From assembly GCF_014529535.1 (NCBI RefSeq), contig NW_023503374.1, positions 8,115,685 to 8,179,684 of the forward strand: a stretch of 64,000 nucleotides of DNA. Reading direction: 5' to 3'. Below are positions 1 to 11,814 of the stretch, in pieces. Each line of letters begins with the position of its first letter. The first letter of the stretch is position 1. This stretch comes from Bradysia coprophila. Its lineage: Eukaryota; Arthropoda; Insecta; Diptera; Sciaridae. The notes beneath the pieces were generated by a model, which had not been told where the DNA came from, did not search any database, and saw only the letters and a program-made list of their open reading frames with translations. Both the position numbers and the translations under genes were made by a program.

Positions 1-65
1 TGAACACCCCATTACCTAACGGTTCTTTTAGTCGTTCTGATCATTTTGTTATGTTTTTATGTTAG

Positions 66-3000
66 AAATGTTCCGATTACAAAGCTTCGGTTATACCAAC
101 ATTTGCCAGAACTGAACCGCCAGATACGCAAGTAATTTTCTCTTGAAATTGACGATCGTAGTGCATGTCACGAGCACAAACCTTTCTGAAATTTCAGGTT
201 ACCAAATCAGTTATCTCGTTACTAACCTACTACGGCTGGAAGAAATTTTCCATTGTACATGAAGAGGTGTGGACCACTGTCGCAAATTCATTGAAGCACC
301 AGGCTGAATTGAAAAACATTTCCGTCAATCACTGTGAAAAGGTTCAGGACACCCATACATGTTGTGAGAACAATTTAGACTGCTGTGGAAGTGCATACTT
401 GTATGGGGTATGAAATTAGTTTGAAAATGTTGTAAGACGACCACTCACAACGTTTTTTTTTGATCTTTTTCTTAAGATTATCCAACGCACCATGAACCGA
501 ACCAGAATCTATGTCTTTCTTGGATCATCAAATGTTCTCGTTGACATGATGACACTGATGGATTCGCTGCAACTGTTTTCGAATGGTGAATACATGGTCA
601 TATTTGTGGATATGGCCACATATTCGACGAGGTAATATTTGACCGGTCATATATAGCCCATTCTTCCGGTGTTAAATAATGATTTTCATTTTACAGAGAA
701 GCGTCGCGATATTTATTTAAAGTTCAGACGGTGAATGAGATGAAGTCATGTGTGGCCGATATGGAGAAGATAAAGAAAAGAGCTCGCAGCTTGCTTGTTG
801 TTGTATCAACGCCTCCCACTGAAAACTACGGAAGCTTTACAGCCAAAGTGAACGAGTACAATGACAAAGAACCGTTCAACTTTCACACACCGACCATCTT
901 TCGTGACTACGAAAAGGTATGGATGAGTACTTGTAGCCATTTGACCTTGAAAAGTAGCGTGTTGTTAAGGAGGATAAAAAATCATTTTCAGTTTGTGTCC
1001 ATCAATGCGGCATATTTGTACGATTCCGTGAAATTATACGCTTGGGCTCTCGATAAGTTACTGAGAAGTGATACACGACCACTTACATCCGATGTGGTTT
1101 ACGATATTGCTAGCAATGGAACCAGGATTATCGAGACTATAATCAACAATCGAACGTACAAGAGTAAGTGCATGAGTGACAAATTGAATCGAAACATTCG
1201 AAGCATGTTAAAGAAGACCCGCCTGAAATCTAATAATCTTAAACAGTTCAGGTAAGTCTCGCCTATCAGGTGCGACCTGATTTACCTGAACTGTTTACCA
1301 TTTTCACATTTAAGAAGGTCAAGGCTAGGTGCAGGGTAAGACCAACGGATACCTAAGTTGTTCCGAAATTTATTCTAATTTTCACACAAATTGCAAAGTG
1401 CTTCTGAGTGTCTTGAAACTATAGATACTTCGATGAGCCGCGATAGAAATTTAGATTTTTGAAAGACTTCTTTTGCTTAAGTCAACGAAAGTTCTTTCAC
1501 GTCTACACTTATTACATTTACAATTTCCATAAAAAAAAACATGAAAATCCAACCAGCGATAAAGCGAACAACGAGAGAGTGTGACGGTAGTATTTTCGCG
1601 TTTATTTCGGAATAAACTACTTTGGAATCCTAGCCACTAACCCTAAAAGTTAAGCCATCGCTTGCTGAATCTCAGACAATTTGTTTATACGTGAGGTTAG
1701 CCCAGGTATACTATATACTATACAGTCGATTAGAATTATGTCATGGAAAATCGTATCCACTCTTAGTATATGTATTGACGACTTTCAGACCTGCATCAAT
1801 CCTAGATAGATTCTTGAACGATTTTTAAGGTCTCTCTTGCCCCTTGCTGCAAAATTTTGAAATTTATTTGTTACAAAAAAAAAAAATTGTTTCGTTTTTC
1901 CATAGGTGTTACCGGATCGATGATTAAAATAGATTCCTACGGTGATTCAGAAGGCAATTTCTCCGTGTTAGCGCTGAAGCAACATCCTAGTACGCTCCGA
2001 GAAAATATTACATGTGAATATACAATGTTACCAGTTGCTTACTTTCAACAAGGAGAGACATTGCCAGTGAGTGAGTCGTGGTTTAGTTTTTGCATTGATA
2101 CATTTCCCATAACGTAAAAGAAAACAGCCAGTTGGAGTCTTTTGAAAAAGAGCCGGTTAAGTTGTGGCTCCTATATTTTTGAGAAAATTGTCTCCTTCAA
2201 TTATCCCACAATGATTTCCATAATCCTAAAAAAAAAAACTGCGTCCAACTTCTAAATAGTCTGCTCTTTCACCAATTTCTTCGAAAACACATCAATGGTC
2301 CGACTAACATCTATCCATTCCACAGGAATATAAAATCATAAATGCATCGGTACGAATTGACTGGCCCGGTTCTGAAAAGCCGTCCGATCAGCCGGTTTGT
2401 GGTTTCCTAAACGAAGCCTGTCCGAAGGATAGTGCACACTTAACATCGATAGTTGTGGCCGGTGTGTTAGGTTTGGTTCTGTTTTGTGCTTGTGTGATAG
2501 CGATGAGCATTTACCGGAAATGGAAAATTGAACAGGAAATCGAAGGTTTGTTGTGGAAAATCAATCCACACGAAATCAAAGGATATTTCGGCAATGACAT
2601 CATTTCGTCGCCGAGTAAGGTAAATCCATTGGATTGAGTGTAGAACTGTAGCGACGTTTGCTGTAACCAAATTCATTTTATTCAATCTCAGCTCAGCCTC
2701 ATCAGCGCTGCATCATTCGGATCGAATCGTTCCAATCAAGTGTTTACAACAACTGGCAAATTTAGAGGTGTGGTCGTCCGTATAAAAGAATTGAAATTTA
2801 CCCGCAAGAAAGACATTTCACGTGATATTATGAAAGAAATGCGATTATTAAGAGAACTGCGACAAGATAATATAAATAGTTTTATTGGCGCATGCATTGA
2901 GCCATTCAGAACATTACTAGTCACTGATTACTGTGCGAAAGGGAGCCTGTATGATATAATTGAGAATGAAGACATAAAATTGGACGATTTGTTTATTGCC

Positions 3001-5865
3001 TCACTAATTCATGATTTGATTAAGGTAAGTGCATTGAATGCATGCATACCACATGCATTACAGCTACTCAGGATCTTAATGATCGTTTGTTTTCTGGGTC
3101 CTTTTAACAGGGAATGATCTACATTCATGATTCAGCGTTGTATTTTCATGGGAATTTAAAATCCTCAAATTGTGTTGTGACGTCACGATGGATGCTTCAA
3201 GTGACTGATTTCGGTTTAAATGATTTGCGCCATTGTGCTGAAAACGAGTCCATTGGCGAACATCAATATTATAGAAGTGAGTGGCACCGACTAGCTCCCA
3301 GGGCATGAACGTGAGTCTAACATTTTAATTTCTTTTCGATTGTTTAGGTCAATTTTGGAAAGCACCAGAACTACTAAGAAATCCAAATATTTACGGTTCG
3401 CCGAAGGCAGACGTGTACGCTTTTGCTATAATTTTGTTCGAAGTTATCGGCAGAAAGGGTCCATTCGGCCAGATCGGCTACGAGCCGAAAGAAATTATCG
3501 AACTTGTGAAACAGATTCCAGAAGGCGATGAGGAACCTTTTCGGCCCGATATCGAATACATTTTGGAGTCGGGAAATTGTGCCGACTACATTGTAAATTG
3601 TATGAAAGAGTGTTGGGATGAGAATCCAGAAGTGCGTCCAGACTTTACAACGATCAGGTGATATTGAGAATGAAGATGATTGATTTTGGCTTTGTAACAA
3701 AATGATTCGTTTCACCAGAGGGCGCTTGAAGAAAATGCGAGGCGGCAAATCAAAGAACATCATGGATCAAATGATGGAAATGATGGAGAAATACGCCAAT
3801 AACTTAGAAGACGTTGTAAACGACAGAACGAGACTATTGTGCGAAGAGAAGAAGAAAACGGAAGACTTATTGCACCGAATGTTGCCGCAGAGTGTGGCTG
3901 AAAGCTTAACTAGAGGCCATGGGGTTGAACCTGTCTCATATAATTCGGTAAGTAATTCGACACAGCCTCACCTGGCTGAAAGTATAATATGAAGGTCTAA
4001 TGTACGTATGGTTTCGTGCGGTTTCGTTAACGGCCAGACACAATTACTGAAAAAATACCTTCATAAGGTCTGTAACAATGCTCAGAATAGAATCGCCTAA
4101 GAAATGGAAGTGTATAATACCGGCTGATCCGATGGAGGACGTGATTCTCATGTCAATTTCTTACCGCTCTATCATCTTTCAGGTTACTATTTACTTCAGC
4201 GATATCGTTGGTTTTACAGCAATGTCTGCTGAGAGCACACCGCTGCAAGTGGTTAACTTTCTCAACGATCTGTACACAGTGTTCGATCGGATTATCAAAG
4301 GTTATGACGTTTACAAGGTCGAAACGATTGGCGATGCGTACATGGTCGTAAGTGCTAAATTGAATTGGAGTTCATTTTACGGATTTACTTTAATGCATCC
4401 GAATGTCTGTTGCAGGTATCTGGTCTACCCATTCAGAATGGGGATCGTCATGTGGGTGAAATAGCATCCATGTCGTTAGACCTATTATTAGCTGTTAGGA
4501 AACATAAAATATCACATCGGCCAAATGAGACGCTTAAACTGCGAATAGGTAACATCGCCGGTTGAATATGAATATTTCGGCCATTCGAAATTAACCGATA
4601 TTTGTGTATAGGAATGCATACTGGTCCAGTCGTGGCTGGAGTAGTTGGTTTGACGATGCCGCGATTCTGTTTGTTCGGCGATACTGTGAATACGGCGTCA
4701 AGAATGGAAAGCAACGGTGAAGCATTGAAAATTCATATATCGGAGCAATGTAAAGCAGCTCTGGATCGCATTGGCGGCTATGTTACCGAAAGTAGAGGAC
4801 GTATCCAGTTGAAGGGGAAGGGAGAAGTAGTAACGTACTGGCTAACTGGGGCTACTGAGAAGGCTGTGCAAAGAAGAGAAGTTGATGTACGCGATCTACC
4901 TCCACCCCTATTTTGTAGGCCCAGACGAAGTCCAAAGCTAAATTGTGATTCAAGACAACCAAGTTTTATTGGCGCACCATACTTTGGTAAATTCGATTTG
5001 ATTTCGGTAAACGAGAACTTTTGCCAATGATTTCTCATTAGGTGGTGGAGTCGGTGGTGGAACTGGCAGTCGTAGACAGTCCAGTGTACCACGACCAGAA
5101 GCAGAAAGTACGTACAGTCTTCAGGGATCACTGCATGCACAAAAAAATTCACCTCGACCTAGTCATAGAAAGCTCGACCGTTCGCCATTGTATTTAAATA
5201 ACGGATCGAACAATGTCCTCTGTCAATCCGATCTGGATCATTTCGAACTGAACAGAAAACCGTTAGCAATGGTACGACCACGTCAAATCCTTAGTTCGCT
5301 TAAATCGAACGAAGAATTGCCATCACTCCGCGATCCGAATAGTAATTTACGCGAAAGTAAATCATTGGATCGATTCCCGAGCCAGCTGCGAAAGCGACAC
5401 GACGCAAAAGTGCCAACCAAAATGCAGAAATTAAGTTCCCGGTCGTTGGATTGCGGTGTGGCGATGATTGTGAGCGAAAATGCAAATTTCGAGCCCAAAC
5501 TCAGTAGAAAAATTTCGTCCAAACACCTCAACAACAACTGTAACGGTTCGATAGCGATGGAAGATCCAAAGTGTCCGTTACTGTTGCGCCAGGGATCGTT
5601 GAATAGTCCGCACGACGACAGTATGTTACAGCAAACGAAGCGATGGCGTTCGTTGGAAACGGTTGGCGGTGATGAGGATGTGGAGAATAAAAAATCGTTC
5701 ACCAGAAATTCGATCAAATCGTGGCTGGTGGGATTTTTTCAAAGCAACGGGTTAAGATCTAGCAATTCGTCGTTACGGAAAGTGGGTGTTGTACAAAATA
5801 CAGTCAAAGAATTAGCTGGATTCAGTGAGCTACCTTCCTCACCTGAAAATGAAAGCATTGTCTAA
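66..5865 (+). CDS. Gyc76C: Receptor-type guanylyl cyclase, Gyc76C-like (5' end outside window)
   Basis: Single-pass receptor that makes cGMP from GTP at the plasma membrane. Exons read by splice signal and phase: 66-131, 198-407, 477-631, 697-916, 992-1163, 1906-2066, 2326-2619, 2692-3024, 3111-3276, 3348-3657, 3719-3947, 4183-4347, 4416-4548, 4612-4986, 5042-5865. All phases join, giving about 1270 residues. Order of domains: ligand-binding ectodomain (66-2440; [12 protein letters not shown] at its visible start); one TM helix (about 2446-2515); kinase-homology domain (2692-3657) with HGNLKSSNC in the catalytic loop, so no catalytic Asp; dimerisation helix (3719-3947, [13 protein letters not shown]); cyclase domain (4183-4850). 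The cyclase has metal Asp in FSDIVGFT and GDAYMV, and the guanine-specifying Glu (KVETIGD) and Cys (RFCLFGD), so it should be active. A roughly 300-residue Ser-rich tail ends in ESIV, a class I PDZ ligand. The 742-bp intron 1164-1905 is the longest. Family call is certain; orthology to Gyc76C rests on cyclase-domain similarity and the long tail. Confidence 0.94.
1241..1296. repeat. Short inverted repeat around an unused splice donor in a Gyc76C intron
   Basis: Perfect 15-nt arms (AAACAGTTCAGGTAA at 1241-1255 and its complement at 1282-1296) enclose a 26-nt loop. The left arm contains CAG|GTAAG, a near-ideal 5' splice site 88 nt beyond the donor used in the gene model (1164). Confidence 0.7.
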
Positions 5866-7317
5866 ATCGATCAATTTTTATCCTTAATGACAAAAAACAA
5901 ATCACAAAAGAAAGAAAAAAACAAACAAAATAGAATCGAATGAATCTGTCACTGTAGCTTTTACAATTTAAATGTACGTGTAGGTAGTTATTAAAAGAAA
6001 AAAGAGAAAAGAACAAGAAAACAAAAATCTTCATTTTATTAGACACTAAAAGAAAAGAAAAGAAAAATGATTTATCTTACCTGCAATTTGTATATTGTAA
6101 ACTATAAACTATAATTGTTGTCGAAGAGAGTCATATTGAATTACAAATGAAAAATGTTTAATAATATTTTATGAACAAATTTTAAGGAAATGTTGTTTCA
6201 TTTGGGGTTTTAAGTGCGATCCACGAATCTTTACAAACCGCATGCACATCAGTCCCTTAAAGGCCACACAGTGCGGTTGAATGAATTTTAACTGAGCATT
6301 TCGATGCACTTTTGATGTTTTTGGATATTATTAGTCAGCTCGGAGCCCTGAACAAGGTTCCACAAATATTTTTGATTTTCATCCGTACCGTCGGTGACAT
6401 TGGTGCATAGCCCATCCTGTCTACAGAGAGAGTGGTGGATAACTGGTTTCGGTTTCAATCGATAGTGACTAAAATTCTAATAACAATTGTACAAAAATTT
6501 GGTACCGGCAGAAGCCGGCAGAGACCCTCTAAAGTTGAAAAAACATGATTTTCAATCAGTCATAGAGACGTGGATACTTGAGGGATGAAGCTAATAAATA
6601 GTTTTAGCAGTAGAGCAACATTTCCTCTACCAATGACTAAAGAATTTTTTCTCATCATATTTGGTAAAATTTGCAGGTTTCAGAGGCAGAGACGCACTTA
6701 TTAAAAATTTTTGTAATTGAAATGGTTAATTCTGAAATGCTGGAAGTCTCAGCTGTCCATCGACTTCACACATGCAATGACTCATGTCAACAGTGCCGAT
6801 ATGTTGGATGAATAAGTGAAATGTGTTCTTCTACAGCGAAATTTTGTGCATGATTGTCAGTTCAAAAAAATGTCCACACTTTCTGTTGCCCACGAAAATT
6901 TTAAAATTTCCATTCCCGTGGACAACCTATTTTTATGGGCAGCCGACAGTTCTCTCCTCCTGTATTTTTATATTATTTGAAGAGTTTCACACAATTTCAA
7001 GTGGCAAAATGTGACAGATAAATGCAAGATTTAAAATGGTCCAAGACGCTTCAGTAACTTGGTAAGGCTCTTTTTCACTTCTTTTGTTGTATTATACGTT
7101 TTCCTATATAAGAGTCATGGTCAGATCTATTTTGTTGGTAACAATAATTAGGTCATCCTACTTTCAAATCTACGGAATCTATTACTTCTTTTAATACTTT
7201 TTTTTCTGCACATTGAGACACAATATTTTACTTCTCTGTGAATCACATGTCTCTGGGAAACTTTAACTCGATTAACCGGATATTATTTGAAGACTTAAAA
7301 TAAATTGATTATGAAAA
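5866..7317. other. Intergenic, Gyc76C 3' flank
   Basis: Starts with the AT-rich 3' UTR of Gyc76C (A-rich to about 6180). Beyond that I see no convincing reading frame or RNA gene. The short ORFs here lack codon structure or splice context. Confidence 0.5.
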
Positions 7318-7447
7318 CTTCAAGCAAAAGTCATCATAGTCGACAGCTGCTAAATAGAGTACTATTTCGTATGAAATGGTGTTTTATAGTTGTGTGACAC
7401 ACTTTCAACTTTCAGTGCCCTATTTAATGTACCACTCATGCTTGAAG
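7318..7447. mobile_element. Small MITE, CTTCAAGCAAAAG family
   Basis: About 130 bp, bounded by CTTCAAGCAAAAGT on the left and CATGCTTGAAG on the right. It shares the internal words CAGCTGCTAAATAGAGTACT and TTTCGTATGAAAT (as reverse complement) with the element at 19541-19688. No coding capacity. Confidence 0.7.
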
Positions 7448-7769
7448 TGCATTGGAACTTGATGAAAACATTAACCTTATCTACGGGACCATTCATTTTT
7501 GAGAGTGCTACTTGAAAATCGTTATCCAGCTTACACTTTACAAAATTAGGAAAGGTTTATACTCAACCATAATACTAATGCTGCTACAACTTCTACAGAT
7601 ACACTCAATTGTTATGCGGTTCAAATTCCCATTGTTAATAAATTTACGGAAGACACATCAACCTATTGTTGGGTTCGTATTCAAAAACACTCGAGGACCA
7701 AATAAAGCAATTCGATTAGCAAAACTGGAACCGGATAGCTTTTAAACATATCAACAAAATTCTATTCGT

Positions 7770-8450
7770 TGTTCGATTAACTTCTAAATAAAACAAAAAT
7801 TAGGAAACACGGATGAAACTTACTCCATTTATATGCAAAATAGACTCAGGGCCGAGTAGCCTTTCACTTCTAGGGCCCTAACTCACGGTCCACTCACCCG
7901 ATTTGAATAAACTATTTTTTCCTGGATCGATATCGACAATACCTTTTTCCGTGTCATTTGTATTTCCCGAGGGGGAACCACTCTTTTGTGATTTTAACAT
8001 GGTTAATCAGTTAATCTGCAAATCAGCAACATGATTTTTGTGAATACACACGGTTAATCAGTGATTTACCATGATTAACCACCATATTTCAGGATTAATT
8101 GTAGTTTTTTGACGAATTCCCTGGTTAAATGCTGGTTCATCACTGATTCGTCATCATGTTAATCACTGGTTAATCATGTTAATCACGTCCATAAAAAAAA
8201 GTGGTTTTCCGCTCGGTATTTCCATCGTTTATTTTGCTCTAGATATCCCCAAAAGTGCCGGCCCAAATATGCCCATCTTCGGACTTATCCACACTATTTC
8301 AACACCTTTCAGGGATTTTTGTTTTGAAATCGGATTTGATTTACTCGACGTGACGGACAGACAAAATTTTTATTGCGGATTCGTCATCTATGAATATAGG
8401 CCCTTACCGTCTGCCCTTACCGTCTGCTTCGAATTCCATCATTTACATTC
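7770..8450. mobile_element. Degraded copy of the 23.7-27.7 kb element
   Basis: Segments 7800-7900 (GATGAAACTTACTCCATTTA, then AGGGCCGAGTAG and TAGGGCCC) match one diverged unit of the 144-bp repeat in the large element. Segment 8330-8440 (TTTACTCGACGTGACGGACAG, ATTGCGGATTCGTCATCTAT, CTTACCGTCTGCTTC) matches its loop/terminal block. The order and spacing show internal loss. Between them lies the GGTTAATCA cluster. Confidence 0.65.
7985..8192. repeat. Cluster of GGTTAATCA words in both orientations
   Basis: About ten copies of GGTTAATCA, its reverse TGATTAACC, or close variants (ATGGTTAATCAG, CGGTTAATCAG, ATGATTAACCA, CTGGTTAATCATG, GTTAATCAC) in roughly 200 bp, spaced 15-50 bp apart. This looks like a decayed minisatellite or an array of binding sites. 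Confidence 0.6.
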
Positions 8451-8455
8451 CTAAA

Positions 8456-11400
8456 AGGCTGTTTTAGCGAATGAGACTTTTTCAACACGAGCCGGAGGCT
8501 ACTTCTGGAATCGAATTAGGTAAAATATCCTTTTAGCATATATTAGAAACAACGACTTTCTTAAATGACGTTAGAAATACGAGAACAAGCCATGATATTT
8601 TAACACTAGTTAGGAAAAATTTTGAATACGCTTGATAAGTCTAATGTAATATTCATGGAGCAATAGAACATAGTTATAAAACTCTGCTATACATTTTGAC
8701 AGTAATTCTAAGCAGTAACATCCGACCCATCCGATTTCCCTGCCAAAATTCAATTTTATACTACCCACAAAATGCAAGCACAATAAACTGTCGTGCAAAA
8801 ACACCTTTCAATGCGATTCTGCGTCTTGTTTCGTTTTCCTATCTTAAGGAAGAAAAAAAGCTTTAGAGTAAAATCGTTAACAGTTTCATATCGTATCGAA
8901 AACATGTAGCGAAAACATAACCATTAGTGTCAGTTGGAGAGCTCATTGTGGTGCACAAGCCAATACAACGGAACATCGAATGCAGAATAGAACGTTAAAT
9001 GTTCTCCAGCTTACTATATGTATATACACACACAGAGAGAGCACACATATTAAACCGACTCGCTTTTAGTGGGAATGAAACAGAAATTCCTATTTTATCG
9101 ATTAGTTATGACTGAAGGCATTTTTTGGTGTGTTATGAATGAATGAAAATTTGCTGTTAAATTTTGTGTAACTTATTAAGTTGTTTGTTAAAATCCAATA
9201 GATTTTATTATTTGTTTACGACGGTCTCATTGTTTTCTGCATTTCTGTGTAATTAAATTGTTTAAATGGAACGAATTGAAGTGAAAATCCAGTGGAAAAG
9301 CGTACAATAATCGAAATTCGATTGTTTTACATGTTGCGAAAAGTACGGTGAAAATTCTTCGTTTTTCTTCTCAATCAATAAACTGTGCTGTGCTTATACC
9401 TTTCAAGTACAAAAAAAAATTTAATATGAGCAATCTGTAGAATCGGTAAAGAATGAAAAATTTAGATTAATTGTGGAAAATTTGCTAGCATTTTTCATAA
9501 TTATTTTGTGGGGTTAAAATTTATTATCCTGCTCATAAGGATGTATTAAGATCAGAGACGCGAGTCGGCGAAGTATGTGATGCAGTTAATTATAAAGTTT
9601 TAACTTCCTGAATTTAAATTGTTTTAATGCAACGTAAGTATAATTTCATGTAATTGCATATTTAATTGCCCTATGTTCGGTACTCAAACAAGCTTGTAAA
9701 GCTTAATTAATTACTTGTTGAAAAAAAATAGAACTTTTAGACGTACGCAACTCTGCAACTACCATATTTCCCATCCAAATTACATAAAAACCGTGAAAAC
9801 TTTTTTTTTCCTTCTTCAATTATTTGTTTCTGTATAAATAATAAAGAGAAGAGAGTGCCAAAAGCTTTTTCTCGTAATTGGCCTTAGCTTCATAAACTTT
9901 CTATATATATTCATATATGTGTGTGCTGGCTGCTACAAATTGATAAATGAAAGTAATTTAGTGGAAAATTTAAGAACACATCGTATAGATGTGTATACAG
10001 AAGCATTTCCTCTTAAAGTGGAAGAGTGTACTACGTCTGGTTCATTTTTGTCTACAGGAATTTTTGCTTTGTACACACAGTGTTTTATACCCACATTGAT
10101 ATGCTATATAAATACGCTACGTTCTACCAACATACCATACAAATGTATATATAACGTGAAAGTGTATTCACTCTTATTCGATTTATAATAATAATAACAA
10201 TAAATGAAATTGACTCGATTTATATATATAAATAGATTGGGGATTCTATTTTAAGGTTGTTGACCAACATCTCTCGTTTTGTTTTCAAGATCACGATTTA
10301 ACATTTTTTTTTGTTTTACAATTGGAAAATCGGGAATTGATAAAATATGAACTCGCAAAATATTTTATTCGATTGGTTAGTGTCTGCTTTCTCGTATACG
10401 ATGTGTTCCGATGGCATTTATCATGTAGTTTGCAACATTGCGAATTTGAATCCGGTAGTATAAAGAGGAGAACTTTTGTTTACGTCTAGACATACCAAAT
10501 CCGCAAAAAGTAACTTCTCGTTCGTTTTGAGGAAAACTTGAGCAAATGTCTTATTAACTCATTCGCTTTCGACAAGTTTTTTCTCTAAATTTCAGTGAAA
10601 AATCATGAAAATTCTGTGATGAGATTTGGTTGTTGAGTTGGGGATTTTACAGCGATCTCTAAACTTTTTTTATTGACTCGAAAACTGTTATGAAAACAGG
10701 AAATGGGTAGTAAAAATGATGGGGTGGGGGAAATTAAAATAGTACGCACGTAGACAGGGGTACTCTAAATAATAAGACCTCGTCTTATGAACATAAATAT
10801 AAAAATATTTCGGTGAGGAGACGTCATCAAGTTGTGTCAGTAGGAAATTTTTCTGGTTAAACTCATAAATAAAGCAAACCAAAACTATATATGGAGAAGG
10901 TAGAATCTCTTGTCGCACTAGATTTTATTTTAACATTGTAAGATGAAAACATCAGGCAATACACAAAAATTTACTTAAACGTCGATAGGCTTTAAAACGT
11001 ACAACGTCAATAATCGTATTTGACTCTCGTTTGAACCAAACTTAGTTTAATTCGGCCAATTTGTCCTATAGAAAATGTTTATGTTTTCTAATACGAATTG
11101 CACTTTTCGGGAAATGAGGGCTTGAAAACAGTTTGTGCAAGTAAGAGAGGGTCAAAAAAACTGCCTTCTCCAGCGTGCGTTTTATATGAATTGCTCGTTC
11201 CAACCAGATTTTTTTTTATAAAAATTTATTGCAGTGAGTGGTTACGATCCATGATGAAAGAAAAAGTTGGAGAGCGTTCAATGATGGGTGGTGTTTTCAC
11301 ATATAGTTTTCTGGAAAAGTGTTCCACTTTCAAGACCAGAGTAAAAATAAAAGTCAGAAAGGTTCGAAAAGAGTCAGGGACCTAGTTTCATCTCGGATGA

Positions 11401-11814
11401 TTTGAAAGAAAAAGAATCAGTTCTACAAAATTTTGCCAGTGGATCTAGTTTTGTCCAGCCAAATAATTTAACATAAAACATTTAGCTACGAAAAATCTTC
11501 GTTTGAACCCTGTCCACCCTCTATATCGACGATATTGCAGTTGTTAACGACAAGCCTTTTGTTTTCCATCAAATTTGATAAATAGAAAATAGAAAATATT
11601 TTTTTCATTATGGGGCTTGAATGGTTTAATTCTCGTGCTCGTAGGGATTTAACGAACCCAGTTTTTTATATTTTCTTTTATTCTACATAGTTAGGGAAAA
11701 GAATCTTTTATTCATACAAGAAAACAAATTTTTTCCATAACAAAAGAAAATTTCTATCCAACAAAATAAATTTACGAACGAAATTATTTTTCAGAAATAT
11801 TTTAATTCGAGGAA
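8456..11814. other. Gene-poor AT-rich region upstream of the next gene
   Basis: No supported coding exon. The longest frame (9919-10188) has no start context, homology or splice logic that I can see. Contains short TA/CA tracts near 9017-9050, 9900-9920 and 10140-10230. Part may be 5' UTR, promoter or first introns of the gene starting at 11815, but I cannot place a promoter. Confidence 0.4.
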
